20,976 nt of DNA, taken from contig CAJUCA010000052.1 of the NCBI GenBank assembly GCA_910585265.1, positions 1 to 20,976 of the forward strand, read 5' to 3'. The position numbers were made by a program, and so were the translations under genes. The stretch is from an uncultured Oscillospiraceae bacterium (GTDB lineage Bacteria > Bacillota > Clostridia > Oscillospirales > Oscillospiraceae). This document shows positions 1 to 8,067 of the stretch, piece after piece (the first letter of the stretch is position 1; every line of letters starts with the position of its first letter). The notes under the pieces were generated by a model. The model was not told where the DNA came from. It saw only the letters and a list, made by a program, of their open reading frames with translations, and did not search any database.

Positions 1-193
1 ACATCCGGGCGTAGGAGGACAGGGACTCCACATACCGCCGCTGGCCCTCGGCGTACAGCGTCTCAAAGGCCAGGGAGGACTTGCCCGACCCGGACAGCCC
101 GGTGAGCACCACCAGCTTGTCCCGGGGGATCTCCACGTCGATATTCTTCAGGTTGTTCTCGCGCGCGCCTTTGATGACGATCTTGTCCTGCAT
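1..193 (-). CDS. uvrA: UvrA, excinuclease ABC subunit A, N-terminal fragment
   Basis: UvrA is the ATPase that scans DNA for bulky damage and loads UvrB in nucleotide excision repair. Only the first 64 codons lie in the window; the gene runs off the left edge. They read MQDKIVIKGARENNLKNIDV and then carry the Walker A motif GLSGSGKSS (about residues 32-40) followed by LAFETLYAEGQRRYVESLS, which is diagnostic for UvrA. The ATG at 191-193 is preceded by GAGGAGA six bases upstream, so the start is secure. It has its own promoter (236-264). The usual partner uvrB lies upstream on the same strand but is separated by five other genes. Identity is certain; nothing can be said of the zinc modules or the C-terminal ATPase. 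Confidence 0.97.
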   Translation of the reverse strand, partial: MQDKIVIKGARENNLKNIDVEIPRDKLVVLTGLSGSGKSSLAFETLYAEGQRRYVESLSSYARM

Positions 194-235
194 GGGTGTT
201 CTCCTCGGTTTTCTTTAGATTTTGGCCCGGATATC

Positions 236-264
236 AGGATAACGAAACACATTTTTAATGTCAA
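236..264 (-). promoter_or_regulatory. Sigma-A type promoter of uvrA
   Basis: On the minus strand a perfect -35 TTGACA (259-264) and a -10 TATCCT (236-241) are separated by exactly 17 bases, ending about 40 bases before the uvrA ATG. I see no convincing GAAC-N4-GTTC LexA site here, unlike at uvrB, so uvrA may be transcribed independently of the SOS response. Confidence 0.7.
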
Positions 265-323
265 GCCCCAGTTTCACCAATTTTTTGGCGGCTTTGTCAA
301 CAGGGCCGCCGTCCCCGCCCCGA

Positions 324-671
324 TCAGGGCAGCACGGCGTTCCAGGGCTGGAGGATCAGCAGCCCTGCGCACACCAGCACCACCAGCAGCTCCCAGATCA
401 CCCCGGCGGTGAGCAGGAGCTTCACCGCCAGCAGGGCGTACCGCTTCCAGCCCTGGAAGCCGTCAATATACGCCTTGTCCAGCTTGCCCATGGCCTTCCA
501 CTTGTGCCGGGCGAACAGCAGCACCGCCAGGAAGCCCGCGTTGGCCGCCAGCAGCACCGCCGCCACCGTGGTCAGCGCGACGCCCAGCCAGGGCAGGATA
601 AAGGCCAGGGCGATCATCACGATCCACACGGGCCACAGCAGGAAGATGAAAAACAGGGATACAAAGGCCAT
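324..671 (-). CDS. Small multi-pass membrane protein, function unknown
   Basis: This 115-residue protein begins MAFVSLFFIFLLWPVW. I chose the ATG at 671 because AAAGGAG lies nine bases upstream; a TTG two codons earlier is also open. Four hydrophobic stretches are visible, roughly residues 1-26, 27-50, 75-95 and 95-112, with a basic and polar loop between the second and third containing RHKWKAMGKLDKAYIDGFQGWKRY. It therefore looks like a four-helix inner-membrane protein. It is the last gene before uvrA in a tightly packed minus-strand run, 15 bases after the CPCC-domain gene. I do not recognise a family, and no catalytic motif is visible. The hydrophobic pattern and good ribosome site make it a real gene. 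Confidence 0.8.
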   Translation of the reverse strand: MAFVSLFFIFLLWPVWIVMIALAFILPWLGVALTTVAAVLLAANAGFLAVLLFARHKWKAMGKLDKAYIDGFQGWKRYALLAVKLLLTAGVIWELLVVLVCAGLLILQPWNAVLP

Positions 672-686
672 GATCAAACGCTCCTT

Positions 687-1025
687 TCAGTTGGGCCGCT
701 CCTCCGGCCGGGGCGGGCGGGTGTGCCGCGCCAGATCCGGCCGGACCGCGCCGTATCTCTTGAAGTTTTCCCGGCCCTGCCGGAGGGTCATGCCGCCGTT
801 CTCATCGCTGGGGCCGTCCTCGCCGGGGTCGAACACATCGTTCTCCCAGTAGCACACCGGGCAGATATAGGCGATGGCCTCCTCCTTGGGGACGGGAAGG
901 GTGAGATACCCGCAGCAGGGGCAGGGGTAGATCCCGGCGGGCTCCGGCTGTTCCGCTTCATGCTCCGGCGCAAACCCGCACGCCTTCTCCTCGGGGAGAA
1001 AAAAGGGCTTTTCCCGCTCATCCAC
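687..1025 (-). CDS. CPCC-type cysteine-rich protein
   Basis: The protein contains YPCPCCGYLTLP (Cys 35, 37, 38) and ICPVCYWENDVFDPGEDG (Cys 55, 58), then SDENGGMTLRQGRENFKRYGA, the hallmark of the CPCC cysteine-rich family. The cysteines form a probable zinc-binding site; no biochemical role is established. I chose the GTG at 1025, whose codon lies just before the TGA of the upstream YjbR gene (1018-1020). AAGGAG lies about ten bases upstream and the resulting 112 residues fit the family. An ATG at 1079 would add 18 residues (SWWRPSCPSTCRRSW and so on) that are only out-of-frame translation of the YjbR gene. The overlap implies translational coupling. Family assignment is confident, the start less so. 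Confidence 0.82.
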   Translation of the reverse strand: MDEREKPFFLPEEKACGFAPEHEAEQPEPAGIYPCPCCGYLTLPVPKEEAIAYICPVCYWENDVFDPGEDGPSDENGGMTLRQGRENFKRYGAVRPDLARHTRPPRPEERPN

Positions 1026-1401
1026 CGCCCGCCAGCTCCTTCTGCACGTACTTGGGCAGCTTGGACGCCACCAGCTCATAGGACATATCGCACAGATCCT
1101 TGAGCACGATGTCGGGCAGCTCCCCGTCCAGCAGCGCGGCGATCCACAGCTTCTTGTCGCAGTAGAAGCCGGGGAGAATCTCCGGGTACTGCTCCCGGAA
1201 CGCCTCTCCCAGCCGGGGATCGCACTTCAAATTTACCAGGTCGTGGCCGTTATACCGCTCGTCCTTCATCCCCTTGGGGGAGCAGACGGCGGCGAACAGC
1301 TTGCCCCGCACCATGTAGCGGTGCCAGCCCCACTCGATCTTGAAGTCCTTCTCCGCCCCGGGCTTGTCCAGCAGATATTGATCCAGCCATTCATATTTCA
1401 T
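1018..1401 (-). CDS. MmcQ/YjbR family protein
   Basis: This 127-residue protein matches the MmcQ/YjbR family: an N-terminal MKYEWLDQYLLDKPGAEKDF, a central WGWHRYMVRGKLFAAV strand region, NLKCDPRLGEAFREQYP, then the typical PGFYCDKKLWIAALLDG and a C-terminal DLCDMSYELVASKLPK. The family has a CyaY-like or double-wing DNA-binding-like fold, and its function is not settled. The full length fits the family. Its ATG overlaps the TGA of ybaK by four bases, with GGAGGG six to seven bases upstream, so the two are co-translated. The 3' end overlaps the start of the CPCC gene. Nothing in the sequence suggests truncation. Confidence 0.88.
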   Translation of the reverse strand: MKYEWLDQYLLDKPGAEKDFKIEWGWHRYMVRGKLFAAVCSPKGMKDERYNGHDLVNLKCDPRLGEAFREQYPEILPGFYCDKKLWIAALLDGELPDIVLKDLCDMSYELVASKLPKYVQKELAGGG

Positions 1402-1904
1402 TGGGCACCCTCCTTTTCCTCCGCAGTCAAACCGGCGGTGGTTCCGCCCACCAGGGCCAGCAGCTCCGCCGGGCTCAGCTCCACCTGATACCCCACCCTC
1501 CCGGCGGAGACGCAGATGGTCTCCAGCAGCTCCGCCGTCTCGTCAAACACCGTGGGAAAGGCCTTTTTCATCCCCACCGGGGAACAGCCCCCGTGGACGT
1601 ACCCCGTCAGCGGCAGCAGCTCCCTGGCGGGCAGCATGGCGATGGACTTCTCCCCCACCGCCTTTGCCGCCTTTTTCAGATCCAGGGTGGCCGCCACGGG
1701 TATGCCGAACACGTAATACCCCCCGGAGGCCCCCTTCGCCACCAGGGTCTTGAACACCGTGTCCGGGTTTTGGCCCAGCAGGCGGGCCACGGTCACGCCG
1801 TCGGGGGCGGCGTCCCCCACGGGGTAGGCGTGGGGGGTGTAGGGGATCCTTTTCTGGTCCAGCACCCGCATGACGTTGGTTTTTTCCTCTTTTTGTTTGG
1901 ACAT
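1398..1904 (-). CDS. ybaK: YbaK/EbsC Cys-tRNA(Pro)/Cys-tRNA(Cys) deacylase
   Basis: YbaK-type proteins hydrolyse mischarged Cys-tRNA(Pro) in trans and protect proteome fidelity. The 168 residues show the family pattern: KTNVMRVLDQKRIPY at the N terminus, GQNPDTVFKTLVAKG with the conserved lysine near residue 52, then LDLKKAAKAVGEKSIAM and VHGGCSPVGMKKAFPTVFDE, the G-G-x-S-P-x-G-x-K-K signature. The length is normal. The ATG directly follows the TAA of the RAYT gene with no clear ribosome site, so translation may rely on coupling; an internal ATG at codon 12 would start right at MRVLDQ. The gene heads a block of overlapping genes with YjbR and the CPCC protein. Confidence 0.92.
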   Translation of the reverse strand: MSKQKEEKTNVMRVLDQKRIPYTPHAYPVGDAAPDGVTVARLLGQNPDTVFKTLVAKGASGGYYVFGIPVAATLDLKKAAKAVGEKSIAMLPARELLPLTGYVHGGCSPVGMKKAFPTVFDETAELLETICVSAGRVGYQVELSPAELLALVGGTTAGLTAEEKEGAQ

Positions 1905-2417
1905 TTATATTGCGCCATCCTTATAATAGCAGTCCTCCCGCCATTTTGCGGGGTTGTTGCCGATGTATTCCCAAATGCGCCAGTAATCTGCACCGTTGCG
2001 GATAATGTGATCGTGGTAGCTTTTCTGCCAGATAGAAAAACCAATCGTTTTGGTGATCGCTTCTTTCATGCCATGGACGATTTGCGGAATGGCGGGACGG
2101 TGTGTAGGGGCGCACATTGTGCGCCCGCCATCTTCTGCCAAGGTCAAAATCATGTGGATGTGATTTGGCATGATCACATATTTGTCAACGCAAACCCCTT
2201 TGTGGTATTCCGGTATTTGCAGAATGACGTGTTCCACCGTGCGTCCAACGTCCGAAAGCGTTACGTATGCGGGCGCACAATGTGCGCCCCTACATTCCTC
2301 CACAACCCTGCCCAGCAGTTCTGCCCGTTCTGCCACGCAAATTGTGATGAAATAGTAACCTGCCCGGCCATAATCATACCCTTGCAGCCGCATTTTCTTC
2401 CGCTGCCGCAGCTCCAT
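1905..2417 (-). CDS. REP-associated tyrosine transposase (RAYT, Y1/HUH family)
   Basis: RAYT proteins are single-strand DNA nickases related to IS200/IS605 transposases that act on REP hairpins carrying a GTAG foot. The 170 residues include the N-terminal LQGYDYGRAGYYFITICVAER, the HUH metal motif in MPNHIHMIL (about residues 92-100), and the C-terminal block WQKSYHDHIIRN holding the candidate catalytic tyrosine, followed by WEYIGNNPAKW. All key elements are present, so it looks intact. Two oddities: two GTAG-hairpin repeats lie in frame inside the gene, encoding RGAHCAP and GRTMCAPT on either side of the HUH segment. It also sits seven bases after uvrB and directly before ybaK, with a weak ribosome site. 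It is therefore likely expressed from the uvrB promoter. Confidence 0.9.
   Translation of the reverse strand: MELRQRKKMRLQGYDYGRAGYYFITICVAERAELLGRVVEECRGAHCAPAYVTLSDVGRTVEHVILQIPEYHKGVCVDKYVIMPNHIHMILTLAEDGGRTMCAPTHRPAIPQIVHGMKEAITKTIGFSIWQKSYHDHIIRNGADYWRIWEYIGNNPAKWREDCYYKDGAI
2104..2129 (+). repeat. REP-like GTAG hairpin, copy A (inside the RAYT gene)
   Basis: On the plus strand GTAG is followed by a 9-bp perfect stem GGGCGCACA / TGTGCGCCC around a single T. It lies antisense within the RAYT reading frame, where it encodes GGRTMCAPTH without breaking the frame. It is inverted relative to copy B, 139 bases away. Confidence 0.85.
2269..2293 (-). repeat. REP-like GTAG hairpin, copy B (inside the RAYT gene)
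   Basis: On the minus strand this has the same 23-base core as copy A: GTAG, then the 9-bp stem GGGCGCACA / TGTGCGCCC around one T. In the RAYT frame it encodes CRGAHCAPAY. Copies A and B face each other and bracket the segment encoding the HUH motif. Confidence 0.85.
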
Positions 2418-2424
2418 GACAGGA

Positions 2425-4389
<1,965 letters not shown>

Positions 4390-4423
4390 AAGCGATTCCC
4401 CATTACTGTATCTCGTAATTCAC

Positions 4424-4578
4424 CGGCGGCCAGCAGCGGGCCTGCGGCCCGCCGCCGCAAGTGCGGCGCACAAGCGTTTTGGCGCACGCCAAAACCTTGA
4501 AATGGACGGGCTTTGCCTGTCCATTTGAGTTAAATCCAGGGGCCCCCGCAAAAGCAGTGCTTTTGTGGGGAACCGCCG
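4424..4578. repeat. Five-hairpin palindromic array in the uvrB leader
   Basis: Five consecutive near-perfect hairpins fill the space between the uvrB start and its upstream copy. H1 4436-4452: GCGGGCC / GGCCCGC, loop TGC. H2 4453-4468: CGCCGCA / TGCGGCG, loop AG. H3 4471-4499: GTTTTGGCG / CGCCAAAAC, loop CA, extended by CAAG / CTTG. H4 4500-4526: 12 bp with one G-T pair, loop TTT. H5 4544-4570: 13 bp with one G-T pair and a one-base formal loop. CGGCGG (4424-4429) can pair with CCGCCG (4573-4578) and close the whole array. It would be transcribed in the uvrB leader. No coding capacity or transposase is seen in it. I infer an inserted non-autonomous palindromic element. Confidence 0.75.
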
Positions 4579-4616
4579 CTTGGGGTGTACTCGGACGCCA
4601 CTTCAAATTTCGGCAT
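4530..4616 (-). pseudogene. Remnant of a second uvrB 5' end (28-codon leader frame)
   Basis: From the ATG at 4616 the minus strand reads MPKFEVASEYTPSGG and then SPQKHCFCGGPWI and a TAA at 4530. The first 14 codons match the real uvrB start (MPKFEVISEYTPSGD) except for one residue. Over 43 bases there are 8 differences. Five of the six altered codons are synonymous and the sixth (ATA to GCG) changes three bases. GGAGGG lies six bases before this ATG, a better ribosome site than that of the intact gene. It is therefore either a remnant of an older uvrB copy or allele or a translated leader peptide. The homology stops where the hairpin array begins. Confidence 0.75.
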
Positions 4617-4645
4617 GGCTGGCCCTCCCTCAATGATTTGTTCCT

Positions 4646-4674
4646 ATTTTAGAACGAACGTTTTAATCTGTCAA
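4646..4674 (-). promoter_or_regulatory. uvrB promoter
   Basis: On the minus strand a perfect -35 TTGACA (4669-4674), a 17-base spacer and a near-perfect -10 TAAAAT (4646-4651) lie about 30 bases before the upstream remnant start at 4616 and about 255 bases before the true uvrB ATG. The promoter is thus placed for the remnant start, and the hairpin array lies in the transcript leader. Confidence 0.8.
4652..4663. promoter_or_regulatory. Candidate LexA (DinR-type) operator in the uvrB promoter
   Basis: GAAC-GAAC-GTTT lies between the -35 and -10 boxes. The Gram-positive LexA core is GAAC-N4-GTTC, so one half is perfect and the other differs at one base. The position inside the spacer and the known SOS control of uvrBA in Bacillus support the reading, but a single imperfect 8-base match is weak evidence. 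Confidence 0.5.
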
Positions 4675-4698
4675 CCCCGAACTCTATTAAGAATGGAT

Positions 4699-4736
4699 AA
4701 AACTTCATGCGTCCGGCTGGGGACGCATGAAGTTTT
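4699..4736 (-). terminator. Intrinsic terminator after the chromate transporter genes
   Basis: A 16-bp perfect stem (4699-4714 with 4721-4736, core ACTTCATGCGTCC) with a six-base loop starts a few bases after the stop codon of the second chromate gene. On the minus strand the stem is followed by TTTTA; the plus strand has a T run too. It isolates the chrA operon from the uvrB promoter. Confidence 0.8.
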
Positions 4737-4742
4737 TCCCGA

Positions 4743-5309
4743 TCACATCTGGAACACAATCCCCGCCAACGCCGCCAGGCCGATAAAGCAGACGGGGTGC
4801 AGCTTTTTCAGCGGCGAGAACTTCACCAGCACAAAAATGATTACCGCCAGGATAACCGCCGCCAAATTCAACTGGAAGGGCATCCCCTCCCAGGGCTGGC
4901 CGGGGGTGAGCAGGGCGATTTTCGCCACCTGGAGCAGCGCGGCGGTGATCAACGCCACCGACGCCGCCCGCAGGCCGTAGAACACCGCGTCCACCGCCTT
5001 GGACTGGCGGAACTTCTCCAGGAACCCGGCGATGATGAGGATGATCACCACCGAGGGGAAGACCAGCCCCACCGTGGCCACCACGCCCCCCACCACCCCG
5101 GCGGTATGGAAGCCCACATAGGTGGCCATATTCACCCCCATGGGGCCGGGGGTGGACTCGGAGATGGCGATCATGTTGGCCAGATCCCCCGCGCCGAACC
5201 AGCCGGTGCGCTCGCCTAAATCGGTGAGGAAGGGGATGGTGGCAAGGCCGCCCCCCACGGAGAACAGCCCCACCCGGCAGAACTCCAGAAACAGCTGAAC
5301 CAGAACCAT
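4743..5309 (-). CDS. Chromate transporter subunit, second half-size protein
   Basis: This 188-residue CHR-family membrane protein reads MVLVQLFLEFCRVGLFSVGGG, then ATIPFLTDLGERTGWFG and AISESTPGPMGVNMATYVGFH. These are the FxxGGG and E-x-TPGP motifs of chromate ion transporters, followed by several hydrophobic helices to PVCFIGLAALAGIVFQM. CHR proteins export chromate in characterised members; the physiological ion of gut Firmicute half-size pairs is unproven. The ATG at 5309 shares its A with the TGA of the preceding gene (TGATG), so the two are translationally coupled. An open frame continues upstream to 5741 but is only an off-frame reading of the first gene. A strong terminator follows. 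Confidence 0.88.
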   Translation of the reverse strand: MVLVQLFLEFCRVGLFSVGGGLATIPFLTDLGERTGWFGAGDLANMIAISESTPGPMGVNMATYVGFHTAGVVGGVVATVGLVFPSVVIILIIAGFLEKFRQSKAVDAVFYGLRAASVALITAALLQVAKIALLTPGQPWEGMPFQLNLAAVILAVIIFVLVKFSPLKKLHPVCFIGLAALAGIVFQM

Positions 5310-5905
5310 CACTTGAGCCCTCCCATCGCGGCGCGGACGCACAGGCCCGCCGCGCCCGCGGCGATCACCAGAAACACCGGGGACATCACAAAGCCCAACG
5401 CCGTACCCAGCCCCCCCTGGGGCAGGGAGAAGAAGGTGCCGTACCCCGCCAGCACCAGCACCACGGCGTAGATAATCCGGGTGGGCCAGTCGATGACGGC
5501 GTTTTTGAACAGCTTGATGACGCTGGACGCGATGAGCGCGACCACCCCCGCCCGGACGCCGTTGAAGGCGTGTACCACAAACTCCAGGTGCATGAAGTTT
5601 TGCAGGAAGGCGGCGATCACCATAATGATCACCAGGGACGGGAACACCAGCCCGAGGGTAGCCACCGCCCCCCCGGCGATGCCCGCCTGACCGCGGCCCA
5701 CAAAGGTGGCGGTGTTCACGGCGATGATGCCGGGGGTGCACTGGCCCACGGCGTAGTAGTCCGCCAGCTCACCCTCGGTGGCCCATTGCTTGTTCTCCAC
5801 CAGCTCCCGCTGGAGGATGGGCAGCATGGCATAGCCTCCGCCGAAGGTACACACCCCGATCCGGGCGAAGGTCAGGAACAGATCGACAAGCAGGTTCATT
5901 AACAA
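5309..5905 (-). CDS. Chromate transporter subunit, first half-size protein
   Basis: This 198-residue CHR-family protein begins MLMNLLVDLFLTFARIGVCT and carries FGGGYAMLPILQRELVE and YAVGQCTPGIIAVNTATFVG, the family's GGG and TPG motifs near the N terminus, then about five hydrophobic segments. Together with the downstream gene it forms a short-chain CHR pair, expected to assemble as a heterodimer equivalent to one full-length ChrA. The ATG is preceded by GAGGTGA seven bases upstream. It follows nadE at 73 bases, a gap filled by an inverted pair of REP-like hairpins whose CTAC foot touches this gene's ribosome site. It is probably co-transcribed with nadE, since no promoter is evident in the gap. 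Confidence 0.9.
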   Translation of the reverse strand: MLMNLLVDLFLTFARIGVCTFGGGYAMLPILQRELVENKQWATEGELADYYAVGQCTPGIIAVNTATFVGRGQAGIAGGAVATLGLVFPSLVIIMVIAAFLQNFMHLEFVVHAFNGVRAGVVALIASSVIKLFKNAVIDWPTRIIYAVVLVLAGYGTFFSLPQGGLGTALGFVMSPVFLVIAAGAAGLCVRAAMGGLK

Positions 5906-5912
5906 TCACCTC

Positions 5913-5937
5913 GTAGGGGCGCGCATCGCGCGCCCGC
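5913..5937 (+). repeat. REP-like GTAG hairpin, copy C (before chrA)
   Basis: On the plus strand GTAG is followed by GGGCGCGC-ATC-GCGCGCCC, an 8-bp perfect stem with a three-base loop. The stem sequence differs from copies A and B but keeps pairing, which points to compensatory change in a structured element. It lies directly upstream of the chrA ribosome site. Confidence 0.85.
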
Positions 5938-5960
5938 TGGTTTTGAAGCAGGTCTTGCAG

Positions 5961-5982
5961 GCGGGCGCACCGTGCGCCCTAC
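5961..5982 (-). repeat. REP-like GTAG hairpin, copy D (overlapping the nadE stop)
   Basis: On the minus strand GTAG leads into an 8-bp perfect stem GGGCGCAC / GTGCGCCC with a one-base loop; the last G of GTAG takes part. The TAG of the foot is the nadE stop codon. Copies C and D face each other across 23 bases, in the same arrangement as A and B. Confidence 0.85.
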
Positions 5983-7880
5983 AGATTTTCCAACTCGTCT
6001 AACCACAGCCGTGCCACCGCGTCCGACGGCATCCGCCAATCTCCCCGGGGGGACAGGCTCACCGAGCCCACCTTCGGCCCGTCGGGCAGGCAGGACCGCT
6101 TGAACTGCTGGGCGAAGAAGCGGCGGTAGAAGTTTTTCAGCCACTTCAGCAGCGTCTCCCGGTCATACCGCCCCTCAAAGGCGCGGCTGGCAAGGCGGAG
6201 CACTTTACGGGGCGGGAAGCCCCAGCGGATGGCGTAGTACAGGTAAAAATCGTGCAGCTCGTAAGGCCCCACCAGATCCTCGGTGATCTGGGCGATCTCC
6301 CCGTCCTTGGGGGGGAGCAGCTCCGGGGAGACGGGGGTGTTCAAAATGTCCCGGAGAACCTCCCCGGCCCGTCCGCCCAGCCGCTCCGCCTCCCAGGCCG
6401 TCAGGTGGCGGACCAGCGTCTTGGGGATGGAGGCGTTGACGGCGTACATGGACATATGATCCCCGTTGTAGGTGGCCCAGCCCAGGGCCAGCTCGGACAG
6501 GTCCCCGGTGCCGATGACCAAGCCCCCCCGCTGGTTGGCAAGGTCCATCAGCACCTGGGTGCGCTCCCGGGCCTGGGCGTTCTCGAAGGTGACGGAGTGA
6601 TCATCCCTGGACTGGCCGATGTCGGCGAAGTGCTGCTCCACGGCTTTGCCGATGTTCACCTCCAGGAAGTCCGTCCCCAGCTCCGCCGCCAGCAGCTCCG
6701 CGTTGGAGCGGGTGCGCCTGGTGGTGCCGAAGCAGGGCATGGTGACGGCTAAAATCCCCTTGCGGTCCCGGCCCAGCAGATCAAAGGCCTTGGCGGTGAT
6801 GAGGACGGCCAGGGTGGAGTCCAGCCCGCCGGACAGGCCCACCACGGCGCAGGGGGCATTGGTGTGCTCCAGCCGCTTCTTGAGGCCCAGGGCGGCGATG
6901 GTGAGGATTTCCTCGCACCGCTCCCCCCGGCGGGATTCGTCCGTTGGGAGAAAGGGGGTGGGGGAGATGGGGCGGGTGAGGGGGGTGTCGGACACCTCCA
7001 AAGAAAACGTGCCGTCATTCACCCATCCAGTGCCGCAGGGGAATGTGTTAATCCGCCGCCGTTCATAGGCCAGCCGCTGCACATCGATCTCGCTGACCGT
7101 CAGCCCGGTGGCAAACCGATTTTCCGCCAGCATGGTGCCGTTTTCCGCGATCATGTTATGGCCGGAGAACACCAGATCGGTGGAGCTTTCTCCTTCTCCC
7201 GCGTCGGCGTAGACGTAGCCGCATATCAGCCGCGCCGACTGCCCGGTGACCAGCTGGCGGCGGTACTCCGCCTTGCCCGCCACCTCATCGCTGGCAGACA
7301 AATTCAAGATCACCGTGGCTTCATTTTGGGACAGCTTTACACTTGGAGGTTCAGCCGCCCATAGATCCTCGCAGATCTCCACTCCGATGATCAAATTGGG
7401 AATATTGCAGTCAAAAGTCTGTCCGGCACACAGCAAGGGACGGTGCCCGCACAGGTCGGACACGTAGAAGTCCACCTCCCCACCGCAAACAAACCACCGC
7501 TGTTCATTAAACTCCCCATAATTTGGAATATGTGTCTTGGGGATCAGCCCTAAGATATCTCCCCTTTGAATTACAACGGCACAATTATACAATTTGTTTT
7601 CCGCCCGAATCGGCATACCCAGCGCAGTGAGCAGATCCAACTCCTTCGTCTCCTCCAAAATCCGCCCCAAGGCCCGCTCCGCCCCGTCCAGCAGGGTGGG
7701 CTGCAAAAACAGGTCCCCGCAGGTGTACCCGGTGACGCAAAGCTCCGGCAAGGCCAGCACCTTGACACCCTGCGCCGCCGCTTCCTTCATCAGGGCGATG
7801 ATCTGCCCCGCGTTGTAGCCGCAGTCCGCCACCCGGATCTTGGGCGTGCCCGCTGCCACCTTCACAAAGCCGTCTCTCAT
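5979..7880 (-). CDS. nadE: Glutamine-dependent NAD+ synthetase
   Basis: NadE converts deamido-NAD+ to NAD+ with ATP, using ammonia channelled from glutamine. The 633 residues hold an N-terminal nitrilase-type glutaminase with the triad Glu46 (LPELCVTGY), Lys115 (IPKTHIPNYGEFNE) and Cys170 (GVEICEDLWA), and a C-terminal synthetase with the PP-loop SGGLDS (350-355) and GTGDLSELALGWATYNGDHMS. The length is normal for the bidomain enzyme. I chose the ATG at 7880, with GAGGAGG eight bases upstream and alignment to the family start; the frame stays open to 8042 without homology. A good promoter lies just upstream. The TAG stop belongs to repeat D. Confidence 0.96.
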   Translation of the reverse strand: MRDGFVKVAAGTPKIRVADCGYNAGQIIALMKEAAAQGVKVLALPELCVTGYTCGDLFLQPTLLDGAERALGRILEETKELDLLTALGMPIRAENKLYNCAVVIQRGDILGLIPKTHIPNYGEFNEQRWFVCGGEVDFYVSDLCGHRPLLCAGQTFDCNIPNLIIGVEICEDLWAAEPPSVKLSQNEATVILNLSASDEVAGKAEYRRQLVTGQSARLICGYVYADAGEGESSTDLVFSGHNMIAENGTMLAENRFATGLTVSEIDVQRLAYERRRINTFPCGTGWVNDGTFSLEVSDTPLTRPISPTPFLPTDESRRGERCEEILTIAALGLKKRLEHTNAPCAVVGLSGGLDSTLAVLITAKAFDLLGRDRKGILAVTMPCFGTTRRTRSNAELLAAELGTDFLEVNIGKAVEQHFADIGQSRDDHSVTFENAQARERTQVLMDLANQRGGLVIGTGDLSELALGWATYNGDHMSMYAVNASIPKTLVRHLTAWEAERLGGRAGEVLRDILNTPVSPELLPPKDGEIAQITEDLVGPYELHDFYLYYAIRWGFPPRKVLRLASRAFEGRYDRETLLKWLKNFYRRFFAQQFKRSCLPDGPKVGSVSLSPRGDWRMPSDAVARLWLDELENL

Positions 7881-7914
7881 CCGTCCGGCCTCCTCGCATT
7901 TGTTAGTCGGCGGT

Positions 7915-7943
7915 ATTTTACCCCAAATCCGCGAAAAAAGCAA
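7915..7943 (-). promoter_or_regulatory. nadE promoter
   Basis: On the minus strand -35 TTGCTT (7938-7943) and -10 TAAAAT (7915-7920) are 17 bases apart, about 35 bases before the nadE ATG. It is divergent from the punA promoter at 7999-8027. Confidence 0.65.
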
Positions 7944-7998
7944 CGGGGACGCTCCACAAAACTCCCAACGCTTTTTTGCGGAATTTATATCCTGTTCA

Positions 7999-8027
7999 TT
8001 GATTTTTGGCGGAAAATAGTGTAAACT
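7999..8027 (+). promoter_or_regulatory. punA promoter
   Basis: TTGATT (7999-8004), a 17-base spacer and TAAACT (8022-8027) precede the ATG at 8068 by about 40 bases, with AGGAGG at 8054-8059. This AT-rich patch differs sharply from the surrounding GC-rich coding sequence. Confidence 0.6.
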
Positions 8028-8067
8028 ATATTGATTCACCAAATTTTATCCATAGGAGGCTGTTACT

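Noticed and set aside
265..323. Possible terminator after the small membrane protein gene
   Set aside because: A GGCGGC / GCCGCC stem exists, but on the minus strand it is followed by A residues, not T, so I do not call it.
2104..2293. Repeats as a CRISPR array
   Set aside because: Only two copies in inverted orientation, with coding sequence between them and no regular spacers.
5310..5741. N-terminal extension of the second chromate transporter gene to a 332-residue protein
   Set aside because: The extra part is an off-frame reading of the first chromate gene; the TGATG junction and the family start at 5309 fit better.
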